DNA from: Isohypsibius dastychi
Taxonomy: Eukaryota; Tardigrada; Eutardigrada; Parachela; Isohypsibiidae
Assembly: GCA_034696485.1 (NCBI GenBank)
Contig: JAQIWT010000221.1
Location: forward strand, 1-27,653
Direction: 5' to 3'
Length of the DNA: 27,653 nucleotides
Position numbers and translations under genes: made by a program. Below, one piece after another: positions 1 through 11,500 of this stretch (the first letter of the stretch is position 1; every line of letters begins with the position of its first letter). A model generated the notes under the pieces. It ran no database searches and was not told the DNA's origin. It worked only from the letters and a program-made list of their open reading frames with translations.

Positions 1-156
1 CTTCACACTCGTCACCGGATATTGATATTCCAAAATGATGAGCTTGCTTACTTTGATGTCAACCAATAAAACATGAAGCTGCTAAAACGCAAGAAACCAA
101 AACATGATAGTTTTGCATGGTACTGCATAGACAAAGGAGACACATGAGGTCAGAGC

Positions 157-172
157 TGTGTGTGTGTGTGTG
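157..172. repeat. TG dinucleotide microsatellite
   Basis: Eight uninterrupted TG units, followed by a purine-rich GA/GGA stretch. Simple repeat with no other visible function. Confidence 0.9.
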
Positions 173-292
173 AGGAGGGAGGGGAGGGTACGTGCGCGAG
201 GGTGTACTTTTGGCCGCGTTGGCTAACCATACCGGGATCCAGGGAGCTCCCCCTCACTGGAGAACCTCCCCCTCCGGGGAAGAGGGGAGATT

Positions 293-305
293 CCCCCCCC
301 CCCCC
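293..305. repeat. C homopolymer (13 C)
   Basis: Thirteen consecutive C residues. Length is likely unstable or hard to sequence. Confidence 0.85.
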
Positions 306-314
306 GGTTTTCTC

Positions 315-376
315 GCTCCGCTAAGCAAAGCGAAGCGGAAGCGGAAACGCTTCCGCTTCGCTAATAGAAGCGGAGC
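315..376. repeat. Nested GC-rich hairpin
   Basis: Perfect 15-base arms, agcgaagcggaagcg at 329-343 and its reverse complement at 348-362, are separated by a GAAA loop. An outer pair, gctccgct (315-322) and agcggagc (369-376), extends the symmetry. The sequence itself looks built from short gaagcgga-type units. It may be a transposon end or the product of repeat expansion; nothing shows which. Confidence 0.75.
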
Positions 377-723
377 GGACCTCCCCCTCACTGGGACCTT
401 GGTCTAATCCACTCCTGGTTTTATAGGGACAGCTTGTGACAAGAGTACGTATTGCTGGTGTTATTTCTAAAATTCTAGCTCGTTGTCCCATAGTCAATTG
501 TCCTATTTGATGAACGATACGAATGCTGACAGGAACCAATCAAAAAAAGATATTCAGACATCTACCCAGCTAATACAAGTTCGCATAAAACTATTCCGTG
601 TGTCCTTTCGAATTTTTTTAGGAGAAACAACGCAAAACAGAAGTACTTATTGTCACATGGCCGGCCAAGGCGTTTGATGCTAATGTAGTAACATCCAGAT
701 CAAGATTTCGTAGGGAAGAACAT

Positions 724-1303
724 TACATCATTTTGTAGAGAAAGATGTGAGAAATAATAAGAAATCGTAAAATTTGGCGAAGCTCATCTCACTGAAGAAA
801 TATGATATAATTGAAAACATTTTTGAGCATTTTGCGTCATCGCATTACCCGTTCACAAGAGGTAGCTAAACCAGACGGGTGCGATGACGTGAAATGCTCA
901 AAAATGGCGTGTTTTCAAATTCATTTCGCTTTGCGGAATGTTATACTTTCGAGTTCGGTTTGTGAGTGTGTCCCGTAACGTCACCTGGGTGACGTCAGCC
1001 ATTTATACTCCGCCCTAAATGCACAAATACAACGCATTATATTTCTACAACGCATTGTGATTTCGTTTTTAAGTTCTCTCTGAATCTCTGGATCTGTAAA
1101 TCTCTGAAAATTTGTTCAAAAGGACTTAGATCTTACTTACTTCACTTACAGTTTATAAAATTCAACTGCACGCAAAGCGAAATGGCATTCATTTCCCTTG
1201 GAAATGACCCGTAGGTATAAATCATATTACTTCAGTGAAATGAGCTCCGCCAAATTTTATGATTTCTTATTATTCCTCACATCTTTTTCTACAAAATGAT
1301 GTG
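724..1303. mobile_element. Foldback/MITE-like element, no coding capacity
   Basis: The outer arms are long inverted repeats. 725-808 (starting acatcattttgtag) matches the reverse complement of about 1220-1302 with few mismatches. Nested inside are a second inverted pair, 811-852 with 875-918 (motif gagcattttgcgtcatcgca), and a third, perfect 14-base pair, 922-935 with 1171-1184 (catttcgctttgcg). A near-palindrome at 978-995 is followed by a full CRE-type octamer TGACGTCA at 990-997. No transposase frame is present, so this is a non-autonomous element of about 580 bp. I cannot name the superfamily, because no clear target-site duplication is visible. Confidence 0.8.
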
Positions 1304-1587
1304 TCAGATTTTGACCAGAAAAGGGGGCCTAACGCAGCCCTCCTTGTAAGTTAAAGGTTTGGCTGCAGGCTTTTGTTAAGGACATTCGGAGGCTTCTTAA
1401 TTTGGACATAACGGTCACTAGAAGTTCTTCGTTTTTGTTCCATTTCATTTTGAGGTAGTCGTTGGCCCAGAGGAACACGTCAAGCTTAAAAAATCAAGAT
1501 TCTTCACCACTTGCTGAGCATACAATCGGCCAAGTATCGAGATGTCATTCCTGGAAAGTCGGTGTAATCCTAAACATTTTTTTAGCT
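1304..1587. other. 3' flank of the M13 gene
   Basis: This lies just beyond the TGA of the minus-strand peptidase and should hold its 3' UTR. No canonical AATAAA was found on the minus strand here. Nothing else is recognised. Confidence 0.4.
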
Positions 1588-4500
1588 TCACCATATCCCA
1601 AATCGTGTTTCGGGATTCATTGTAGAATTAGGCGGACACTCGAAGGCGGACGCAAACTCTGGAATGTTGGAGAGCACAGCGTTGACCCGCACTCTGTTGG
1701 GACTATGCACGTCAGTAAGAAAGGTCAGCTCCTCAAAATCCTCACGTAGATGAGCACACCAGAGCTGTAAAAAAGCAACACGAATACAGTGTATGAAAAC
1801 TCAACCACTAAGAATTTATCAGCACCTGCGCGGCTGACAGAAAAAACAGCTGTTGTGGATTATAGCCCTCCAGACCCGGTAGCGATAGGTGGCTCAAATT
1901 GTTCTTGTCTCTCCAAAACAACTTTCTCTGGAAAGCCTGTCGCGAATAGAAGGATGCTCGCTAAGTTAATCTTTAGCTCACAAACAAGAAGTTACTTGAA
2001 ATGCAGCTTTGAGCCCTCCATTGTCTGCAATATTCTCTGTCAGGGTTAGATTCCCGTTCACAGGACCATAGGCGGTCTGGAAGTTGTTGTATTGGGATAA
2101 CAGACCTTGAGCTTTCTGCTCAAAGTTTGATCGGGATTCGTCAGACCACCAATCAAAAAGACGTCCTTCCACATCACGTTGAGAACCTGGATAATACACA
2201 TACAGAAACGTAACCATCAATGTCGGCTGCTGATTTCCATATTGTTACCAATGTTGTCGAACCCATGTGAAATTTCATGCCCCACTACCCATCCAAGCCC
2301 ACCATAGTTGGAGTATCCAGGGAGTAGCGCATCAAAGTAAGGGGGCTGCGCTATTCCGGCCAGCACAGCTGCAATTTGCACCAAGAATAGAATTTACACG
2401 ATCATCAGCAAGAACCTGTCTCAGTTACCGTGACCACAACTCATCTGAGGTCAAATGAGTATCTTAAACACTGATCATTTGTGAAACGGTTGAACGGAGT
2501 TTGGCGAGAATGGAGTTATCTACAAATTCTTAGAATTCTTACCAAGATAATTGTTGGCCGGGTTATAGAAACCATTGCTAGAAGAAGCATCCATGTCTGC
2601 GAAATGATTTTCTCGTTCATTGATCGTCCCGACTTGTGCCACTGTGGCTCTTGCGATCCTCGCAGTCCAGTCACCGACGGTGGCAAAAAAGCTCTCACCG
2701 ATGTTTAGCTGATAATTGAAGTATCTGATTACTAGTCAATGATGACAGCATCTGCGCATAGCCCTGGAAGATTCGAACCTGAGCGTATCTTTGATCCAAC
2801 GAAGTATCGTACAGCCGCGATCCATTTGGGTAAAGAACATAAAAAAGCATTGCATTACTCTTTCTAATCGCGTAGTTCTTGGTTTCCTCGTCCATCCAGT
2901 CAGATGATAAAATCATGGACTTGAATTCGCATTGAATATCCGCAATTATTTCGCCCACCTGTTAAGCAGAAGCAAAGCAATGAACCAGAAGGAGGCACCA
3001 GTTACTGAAAGCTAAAAGAGATGCGAGTAAACTCAAGTTCGCAATAAGCAACACGCTGCGAATAGTGATGCGGTTCATTTGTTACCTTATTTCTGTTGTA
3101 ATCTCCCAAAAACTCACCATATCTTTTGACCGTGGGTCGACATAATGGTCTATGTACATCGACCCCACCGCGACCGGCATGAAGTTTGTCACAATCGCAA
3201 TACACTCCATCCACTTTGGTAAGTCTTCCGTTGTCCCCATCACAATCTGATCTTGCTTCCGAAACATTTGCCAGAACGACGGAGACAATGTTGCGGCAAA
3301 CGAGCTGATAATCTGCCAGCCAATGAAATTGGCGAATATTCTTTTCGACTCCGCGGAGCTTCTGTTTCTCAGTTCTACTAGTTTTGCATCAATCAACGGA
3401 AATATGATTGGCGACGCTACGAAGATCTGAGTCCCATTCCGGATATCATATCCTTCGAACCCGGATCGGAGATAGTCCCCTAGACCACGTGACAATTCCG
3501 AGTGTGAAAAGTAAGATGAGCGAAAATCGGCGAAGGTCATGCTTTGGAAGTCATTGGACTCTCTTGTTTCAGCGGTTGATCTCGATATCTGACAAAGAGG
3601 CTATATTAAAGTTATGTCCCATATTCAATATTACTTACATCGGTCAAGAAAACTTGCAGTTTGTAAACCTCATCAATATCCGTTCTCAATTGCGTGAGAT
3701 TTAGACTGGTCAAATTATTGCTGAGATAACGAGCCGCGTCTTCCATTAATTGAGGATAGGTTCGGATGAAACGTGCTCCATTCGTGGTGGACATGATGTC
3801 CTTCCCAAATCCATCAGATGGCATGATAAAAATCACGTTTTGGGAAGCGTTGGTGGGGTCAGGCCTAACTGCATAATCAATGACGAAAGGGCTGATCCCC
3901 AGTTTTCGAGCACTTATCAACGCTTCGATCAAATCAAAATTATCGGAATTCCAGTTGGGTGTCATGACCGGCCAACCGCCAATTACATTATCCAGCAATG
4001 ACAACAGAGGCTGCATACCAATCGAATCCGCCAGACCTGAAATCAAGAGAACAGTTAACTGGGCGAATTGGATGAATAGTTTCTGGAACGATGAGTGTTC
4101 GTAGAAGCTCTATAAGATACCAATTATTATGGGGGAAACATCCATCATTGTAATGTCTGAAATAGGATTCATAATAGGAATACACCACGGCGTCTCGCAA
4201 GTCATGGAAAAGAATACCCCAGATCAGCTGGCATAAAGGCCATCTGAGGTTAAGAAAACGAGATGACACTGTTTAAAATGGGCAAAACTGCAGTCACAAG
4301 TTTATCGCTAATTACAGTTAATCCCGACAATGCAGATTCAATCTTTTCATGACCTGAAAAGTATGGCGGAGTTCGGTTTTTACCTGTATCAAGGCATTGC
4401 CGGTAAAATGACTTGGCTGTAATTTTTGCCGTGCTCTCTTCTGTTGTTTCGGTTAACAACGCCTCTGTAACAAAGAACAGACGTAACATGGGGCATCTTG

Positions 4501-5332
4501 CATTTTTATTTTCATACGGTGTAGTTGAACTTTGATTCGCGTCTCCAGATCTCCAACCACCGAGCGGTAGTTCTCTGCCGGGTTCAGCTCCACACTTTTT
4601 ATCCAGCTTCCACATGCGAACTGATAGAAATCCTGGCAGGGATCTATGGAGAAATCAATGGCTGCCACCATTTCCTCACCTGTCGTAATCATCACAATTT
4701 AAAGTTAATGAATATTTGTCACCATTCTATCAAATTTACCTCGTTGTATACAGCGAGGGGTCGTGCACACGTGAGTCTCACTACGTTGATGAGGGAGCAG
4801 GCGCCAAGATTTGCCGTAAAGATCGTTCTGATGGCTTTCAATAATGTTCGTATTGTCAGGAGAAAATGCGATTCCGAGATCAGGTGACTCTGAAATGTAG
4901 GAATTAGCTTAAAGGTAGCAACACTTGTCCCCATTCTGCGGGAAAAAACGTGCTGAACACTGCGCATGTGAATTTCCGAAACGTCGTTTGCACGTCATTC
5001 TGTTTGAAGGTGCTGAGGAAAACAAAAAACACAAAACAAACTCCTTAAATCAATATGTAGCAAAAATATGGTCTAATGATCAGATCATGGTTTTTTTGCA
5101 TATGGTTGTTGCATCGCTAAAGAAACTACAGGAATTTGAAATATTTTGGATAGAGCTGATTTCAGACAAACTTAGAACGTTAACGTGGTGCTCCAGACTA
5201 AACCGTTAAAAGCACAGGATTCCGGATGCAAGGCGGTGGGTTGTTGTCTGACTTACGTGAATTCTGACTCGATGTGAACGGGTGTAATATCGCCGAAATG
5301 CACAACATACAAGAGAAATCCACAGCGTTCAT
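1588..5332 (-). CDS. Neprilysin-like M13 zinc metallopeptidase, secreted form
   Basis: Exons: 5332-5257, 4889-4740, 4679-4518, 4464-4384, 4036-3639, 3588-3118, 2958-2543, 2368-2249, 2186-1996, 1960-1826, 1764-1588; all GT-AG with matching phases. The model gives about 791 aa (family about 750). Exon 1 encodes a hydrophobic leader, so I predict a secreted protein rather than the usual type II membrane form. The N-terminal motif [12 protein letters not shown] is at residues 88-99. The zinc site is HEISH (615-619) with ENIAD (675-679); conserved substrate-site His753 and Arg759 are present. The family hydrolyses short extracellular peptides, including neuropeptides and natriuretic peptides. Oddities: the frame breaks in exon 7 near 2727 (one extra base, or an 88-bp intron), the substrate motif reads NGFY (574-577), and the protein ends FGIW where CxxW is usual. 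Exon 1 is the least certain: it rests on a good donor, the right phase and a signal-like sequence. Confidence 0.9.
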
Positions 5333-6131
5333 TTCTGAGGAGGATGGATACGGATTTCGACTGAAACTCACAAACTCAATTTTTTTTGACGTTATGGCGT
5401 CGGCTCACTCTTGCTTTACAGTAGACATACAGTTCAAAACTCATTACCTTTGCATAACTCCACATAATGAAATCGCTGTTTGGTCTGTTGTTCTTCAAAA
5501 CATTATGTCGTGTCTGGAATGGTTGAAAAAACACAGTGAGCTCACCCGCAGCCATTCTCGGTTTGTGTGACAATAATCAGCATAAATATTGACCACTTTA
5601 TTGCCGGTGTTTTTGGATTGTCTGACTCCGAATATTTTCACCATTTTGTAGCTTCTAACAGTGGCGTGGCATCATCGCGGTCTGATGAAAGCCTGTGACA
5701 TGCAAAATCTTCATCCGAATGAATAAAGAGTCTAATTTCAGACCTTTCACCCAGGTTGTTGGAATGCTATTTTTGATTCTAGTAAGAACATTATTATTAC
5801 CTCGGCGACAATGCCCCATACGGGGAATTGCCGTCTCCAACACAAATGCGATTATCAGCTAACTCCTGGCTATGGTACGCAACATGCGAGTTGCTGAATT
5901 GAGATCACATGCCCGCTCGTTTGTTGTTCCGCCTTTTGGGAACGTCTACATGAAATCGTGAACATTAGTGTCTGATCACTGGCCTGAGGTAACTCCCCGT
6001 AAACGCTGTATGCAGAAGTAGCAATCAAAGACCGGAATATAAAAATCCCAGCGCACACCTTAAGCATAACAGTTTCGCGATTTGTTTCTTTGAGTCGAGA
6101 GGCCTCTTTTATTGTCTCAATACATACCATA
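5333..6131. promoter_or_regulatory. Divergent intergenic region between M13 and Ig genes
   Basis: About 800 bp separate the start codons of two divergently transcribed genes, so it should contain both promoters. No convincing TATA box or conserved site stands out. Reading frames here have no family motif. Confidence 0.4.
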
Positions 6132-7585
6132 ATGTTTTTTCACGTGACCTTTCACCAGGCACTATCCCTCTTCATCAGCTGCGTGCTGCTCGCCGCTGCA
6201 GAGCCCGTGAGAGTGACTGCTAGAGTCACCCTTAGTGGAGTGAAAGGTAAATCATTTTTACGAGGTTGGAAACGTAAGTATTGGTCAATCCTTGGTGGGG
6301 AATACCCCGTCCCTAACACTCAGGTTGCAACATATTCACTGTTTTTGTCGTTTTTTTCCGGATACTAGATTTTTTTACAAAACTTGCTGCGATGCCACTG
6401 TCACCATTACTCGCGTGTGTGTGTTTTGAAATTCAGTTCAGTAAACATAGTCGAAGTATTTTTAAAATCAGACATTCAGTTCGATTCATTTCACACAGAC
6501 TAATTCAATGATCTTTTCTGGTAGTACCTTCACACTGTGTTTTTTTTTGCTCATTCAGCCAAAACGAGCAGTCTGGCTTTCAATAAGCCCAAACCTCCAG
6601 TTCTCCAGGAAGTTATTCTCCACCAATCTATATCCATAATCTGTGAAGCAGCCAGCATCAACGGACCAGCGCCAACTGTTTATTGGCAGCATAAAGGTCA
6701 AATTGTTTCGGCCGTTGATAGCGAAGAGCTAAAGTGGTTGGGCAATGTGACTGTTGTGACCAGTTCGACCAAAAGTGTGCTATACATTGATTGCATCACA
6801 CCAGCTGACCTCGGTCTATACAGTTGTATTGCCGAGACTAAATTTACCCGGATTGTCGCCGACACAAATATTGTTCTGCTGCCAGGTAATTGTGTTGATG
6901 ATTCGTTAGAGTGTAGCGATAGCACGTGGGAATCTTGTTGTACGGCATACTCATACTGAGACTTCTACACAGCACAAACGTCTGCACGTGAGCGTTTGAG
7001 GGTGGCCTTGATTATAATTGATTTGATATGCAGGTCACCTTAGTCGAATTGGGCACGTCAATCGCGCAAGGTGTGAGGAGCGGTTATTGATAGACTCAAA
7101 CTCGCCCAGAATCTTGATGTGGAGTCGCAACACTTTGCAAAAACAAGGAACTGTGGCTACGCTTTTCTGCCGTGCTATAGGCAACCCACTTCCTACAATT
7201 ACATGGGAAGTTCAACACGGGGAACCAGAACTGGTTGGCCAGATAAGCCGCATTCCGTTCGGCAATAAAAAACACAAGGTGAAAAGCATTTTGCCGCAAG
7301 ATTTAAGTAAAATTAAATGTCGGCCATCTGCGGCTCGGCCGATTCAGCAGCCAAGACTTTTGTTGCGCAAAACAGTAGTTTCAGCCTTGTTATTCACAGA
7401 TTTTGGACAATGGTGACCTGCAGATCTTCGACTTAAGCTGGCACAATGATATGGGGAACTACATTTGCACCGCCCAGAATTCCGTCGGGACCGATCGAGC
7501 TGAAGCTTTTCTGTACCCCGTGAAACCCGTAAGCTCGCTGTTTTCTTCTCGTCTAAGTCTAATTTTATCATTACTTTTCTAGTGA
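6132..7585 (+). CDS. Secreted two-Ig-domain protein, ImpL2/ZIG-like
   Basis: Exons: 6132-6246, 6559-6885, 7034-7278, 7400-7528, 7583-7585; 272 aa, close to ImpL2-type proteins. A signal peptide covers about residues 1-23. Ig domain 1 has Cys67, Trp81 and Cys128 with the DLGLYSC motif (122-128). Ig domain 2 has Cys193, Trp205 and Cys252, with DMGNYICTAQN at 246-256. The protein ends FLYPVKP, with no transmembrane segment or GPI signal, so it should be secreted. ImpL2 binds insulin-like peptides and nematode ZIG proteins act in neurons; which role applies here is not shown. The last intron (7529-7582) ends in AG followed directly by TGA, so the stop codon comes wholly from the next exon. It is head-to-head with the M13 gene. 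Confidence 0.85.
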
Positions 7586-8521
7586 CCTATTAGTGATATA
7601 CTGTGATGTCCACTTCCCTGCTATTTTATAATCGAGATTTAGCTCCTACATTCAAGCTAGCATGGAGTGTAGCAATTTTTGTTTACATTGTGTCTTTTTT
7701 GCATTCTCGCATTAACCTCACCGAGAGTCTAATCAGCGTGTTTCATTGCTAGTTCTGTTCACATGTTTACTGAGATTCAGCTTCACATGTATTCATGAAA
7801 TCATTTTCTGCTTAGTACATAATCGTTGGGTGTTCCATATTGAACGATGGCCTGTATTCTGCCAAATAATTCGAGTTCACTTTCGAGTTCCGACGTCAAG
7901 ACAACTACATAACGGGGTGTAAAAGCGGCCATCGCTACAAGAATGATAATTACATATCCTCATTCGAGACCTACTTAGTCACTCCCTATTTCACCAAAGA
8001 AAGCGTTGTACCATTTGTACTGTATGCGTGGCTGACAATCTTTCCTCTCCAATCTACATCGAAAATTTCTCTCGAAGTTCCAGACCGGTGTCTACGATCA
8101 AAGCAATTCTGGTGACGCAGAATACTTGAACAGCTTTCTCAGAATGAAATTCTTAATTTTCAACAGTGGACAGAATAACTTTAAACAGCTTTGATGAGCT
8201 TTGGTGTAAAAATCATTTAGATATATTCTAAAGTTACGATTTTCTCGATGACGAGACCGCTAACAAGTTAAAAAGCACGCGGAACTTCCAAATCCCGTTC
8301 GCAATAAGAAACAGGAAGATACTTTGTTCGTTAGAAAATGGAAACTTGGCCGGCCTTGCGGTTCGCCAGGACTTGAGAATTGAGAGCACTTTTATTCCAA
8401 CTCAAACATTTCATATAGCATCAAGGTACAAAACCAAACAAGGTTTAGTCAGATTTATGCATGCTTCTGAACTACAGCTGGAAAAACAGAAACAGAGGTA
8501 GCGAGATCGAGTCAACCATAA
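7586..8521. other. Convergent intergenic region
   Basis: Space between the ends of the plus-strand Ig gene and the minus-strand aminopeptidase gene. It should contain both 3' UTRs. No further exon, RNA gene or repeat was recognised apart from one poly(A) signal. Confidence 0.45.
8391..8396 (-). terminator. Poly(A) signal AATAAA for the aminopeptidase gene
   Basis: TTTATT on the plus strand reads AATAAA on the minus strand, about 125 bases past the aminopeptidase TGA. Position and sequence fit a canonical polyadenylation signal. Confidence 0.55.
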
Positions 8522-11500
8522 TCAAAGTAAAGAGGAAGAAAGAGATGTTATCACTTGCGAGGAATATTTCTCCATCCACCGTATATTTGAACGAATCTTC
8601 CTCAAAGTGCTTTCAAAGGTCAGTTTTTCAGCAATATCTTGCGTGAAACGTGAAGAAAAATCCTCAACCTAGAACGAACATGGTAATGTGAGAGACTGTG
8701 GTGGCTTTTTATGTTCATCATGTTGTTTAAATGTTCAAACTTTCTTGAAAATGTCCGATGTTCAACTCACATCTTTCAGTTGTTCCTCCGTGTTGAAGTC
8801 TTTTGTCACTGCTATGAGCATAGCGTCCCTGTACAATATTAATCGATCATCGACACAAGTGACGGTTGTGTGAGTATTGCAATCACCTTCGAGTGAGAAC
8901 ATCCCAGTTAATTTTCAAGAAATTCCATGCCACGTTGGCTCCAAGTGGAAATTTGGACAAATACTGAAAAACGTAAGAACTGTCTTGTGAACGTATGATG
9001 GTGGTGTCGAGCGTCAAATTCAGTAGTCTGAAAAGAGACGCAAAAAATCACCGAGAATTAAATACATGGGGTATTTTATACCTCTCCACCAGAGAGATGT
9101 CACCGCTACATGCAAGACCACGAAGAGCAGACAGCTTCGCGCTGTGAACTTCATTGATCTCGTATTGTGCCAGTAGATATTCAAAGTCTTCCCGGTTACC
9201 GTTACGGATACCGTAACAGTAAATTTGCTTCATTAGATGTGGATTGATTCTGGAAAGAGACAAAATTAGCTGGCTGAACCATTTCGAGATCTGAGCTTAC
9301 TTCTTTATTTTCGAATTTCGCCATTCACTAAAATACAGTCCAGCATCGGCCTGACACGTGCTGATGTTGTAGAAACACGCATTTTCAATCCACGTGATTC
9401 CAAGTGATCTGGAAAAAGCCCACTCAGTACATCACGTGAGCCACCATACGGTACCCCTCCATCCTACAGTGCGGTATAATCCTCAATAACGTCATCTTGC
9501 CAAACGTCGTCAGTGTTCCACAGTGTATCAACGTATACACCATCAAGTAACTGCTGCATATACGGCTTGACAGTCTCGATATCAATCATCGATGAAATAT
9601 ACGCCAGAGCATCAAGTCCAGCAACCCACGGTGGGTACGCCACTTCGTTAGCCAAGTAACGAGTCAGGTTCATAGGTATGTCATAGGAGAGCGTACCCTT
9701 CCTAAGAACGGCGCCAAGCTGGTTCAGTGTTATCGAATCATCGCAAATGGTTTTGTGCGTACCTTGCGAGAATGAATGAATCGTCGACCAGCTGAGTTCT
9801 GGTCGAAAGGTCAATGACCTGAAAATAAAAATTGAAACAGGATGCAAAGGTGTTCTTTTCAGTGCTCTCACTATGTGGTCCTCTTTCAGTTGCTCAATAA
9901 GTTTCTGCCAGTTCTCAACGTCATAATTAACTCTGTAGTAACCAAAATGGCCGACATTCAACAGGTACCACGATGCTTCTGGTGGAAGTAGGAATCTGGT
10001 CACTAGAATTTCGAGACTGGTTACCAAGAATGCGCTTTGATTTGTTACGCTTACGGTTTCTTTCGCTCATCCAGAATCTGTCGGTCACGACACTTCCTTC
10101 CGAGGCTGCAACCGTGATCGGAATATGCCATAAGAGTGCGCTTGACGTATTTGTTTCGTCGAGCAAAAATCTCTCTTGATGGAACGAAAGGTACACTTGG
10201 TAGTGTCTGCTCACTGTGACTAGCGGAAAACCTGGTTCAGTAATCCATGCGCCAAATCTTTCGCTCAAGTCCTCTTTCGCTTTCGTCAGGGCCATTTGAT
10301 CAGTAAAGGCTTGAAGCAGAATTTGATGGGTGGTTGGGCCTGTTAACTTCTGTTTGGCCAGATACTTCTGCAATGCGGAATAAAAATTGTCCCTGCCCAT
10401 GAAATGGTCGATCATCCGCAAAACAGCGGCACCCTGGAAAAATATTCGTTGACAACTGGAGCAATTATCAACGGGGACCGTGACCTTTTGGTAAGAGTGT
10501 CGTCCGAACATATCATCAATCTGAGCAGTTGTTTCGACGTCTGGTTTATACAATGGAAGTGATGTGGTGTAGGAGTCAGCTTCATAAGCGACGCGCGTTT
10601 CTGTCAGAGTGAAAATATCCCACTGCCCCAAAAAATTATGTTTGCAAAATCAACTCCTTTGGATTAATTTATGTTACCATTCTCCACTCAGGACTGAAGT
10701 GGTCAGTCACGGGATACTCGAAAAATGTCGCAAAGCCTTCATTAAGAAAGGCTTCTGACCACCAAGAACATGTCACTGCATTTCCAAACCACTGAAAATT
10801 AATCACAGTTGAGTCATACAAGTGAGCAGCATACAGCTAACGTACTTGGTGTGCAAGCTCATGTGCCACAACACGTCCGATTTGTTTCTTATCTTCCGCC
10901 GATGATATTCCGTCCCGGTACAACATGAGAACTTCACGGTAGACAATCAGGCCCCAGTTCTCCATTGCACCGGCATCAAAATCAGGTACGGCAACCATGT
11001 CTGTAAAGATAAGAATTCGTGAAATGCGGTTGATCCTCGCGTTGCTTCGGTACGAACCCAGATTATCGTTGAATTCTTCATAGGTGAGATTCATTATCTG
11101 TCCCATATACACAGTCATGTTCAGACCAGCTTGCTTAGCAAACAATGTATCACCAATGGCATTTCTCCTTGAGATTACACCGAACTTGCGAGAAAAGAAT
11201 CCTGTCAGATTACATACGCAAAATAAAAATTACATGCTTACCTGTAATTGATCATTTATCGGTTCGTCATCTTTGGCAAAGTCACTGACCAGAAAAGCGA
11301 GTAAATATGTTGGCATCCTCTGAGTTCGTTCGAATTGGGTATATTTCCACGTAGACCCAACCTCATACTGGCTAGAATTAACTTTTCGTACACTGAATGT
11401 CGCATTGAAGACATCCAGATGCTTCAAAGTGACATCAAAAGTCGCGCGGAATTCGGGTTCATCAAAACAAGGAAACGCACGTCGTGCTTTGTAGGCTTGG

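Larger units (their letters stand above)
1..723. other. Intergenic, no gene recognised
   Basis: No conserved protein motif or plausible spliced gene is visible. The stretch holds a TG microsatellite, a C tract and a nested GC-rich hairpin (listed separately), then ordinary sequence up to the foldback element. A 14-base direct repeat, ctccccctcactgg, occurs at about 247 and again at about 381, flanking the hairpin. Short reading frames here lack splice-site or family support. Confidence 0.5.

Noticed and set aside
2720-2735. Programmed ribosomal frameshift in the M13 gene
   Set aside because: No known slippery sequence or stimulatory structure is visible. An indel, an assembly error or alternative splicing explains the shift more simply.
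2765-2785. Box B-like sequence (gattcgaacct) suggesting a tRNA
   Set aside because: It lies inside M13 coding sequence, with no box A or cloverleaf around it. No convincing tRNA was found by eye in the window.
4037-4383. Possible extra M13 coding exon inside the 347-bp intron
   Set aside because: Exons 4 and 5 join directly in phase as CLDTGLADS, as expected for the family, so the open frames between are intronic.
5870-6067. Minus-strand frame with a signal-like leader opposite the Ig gene start
   Set aside because: No supporting splice connection or family match. The M13 first exon is better explained at 5332-5257, whose donor and phase fit exon 2.
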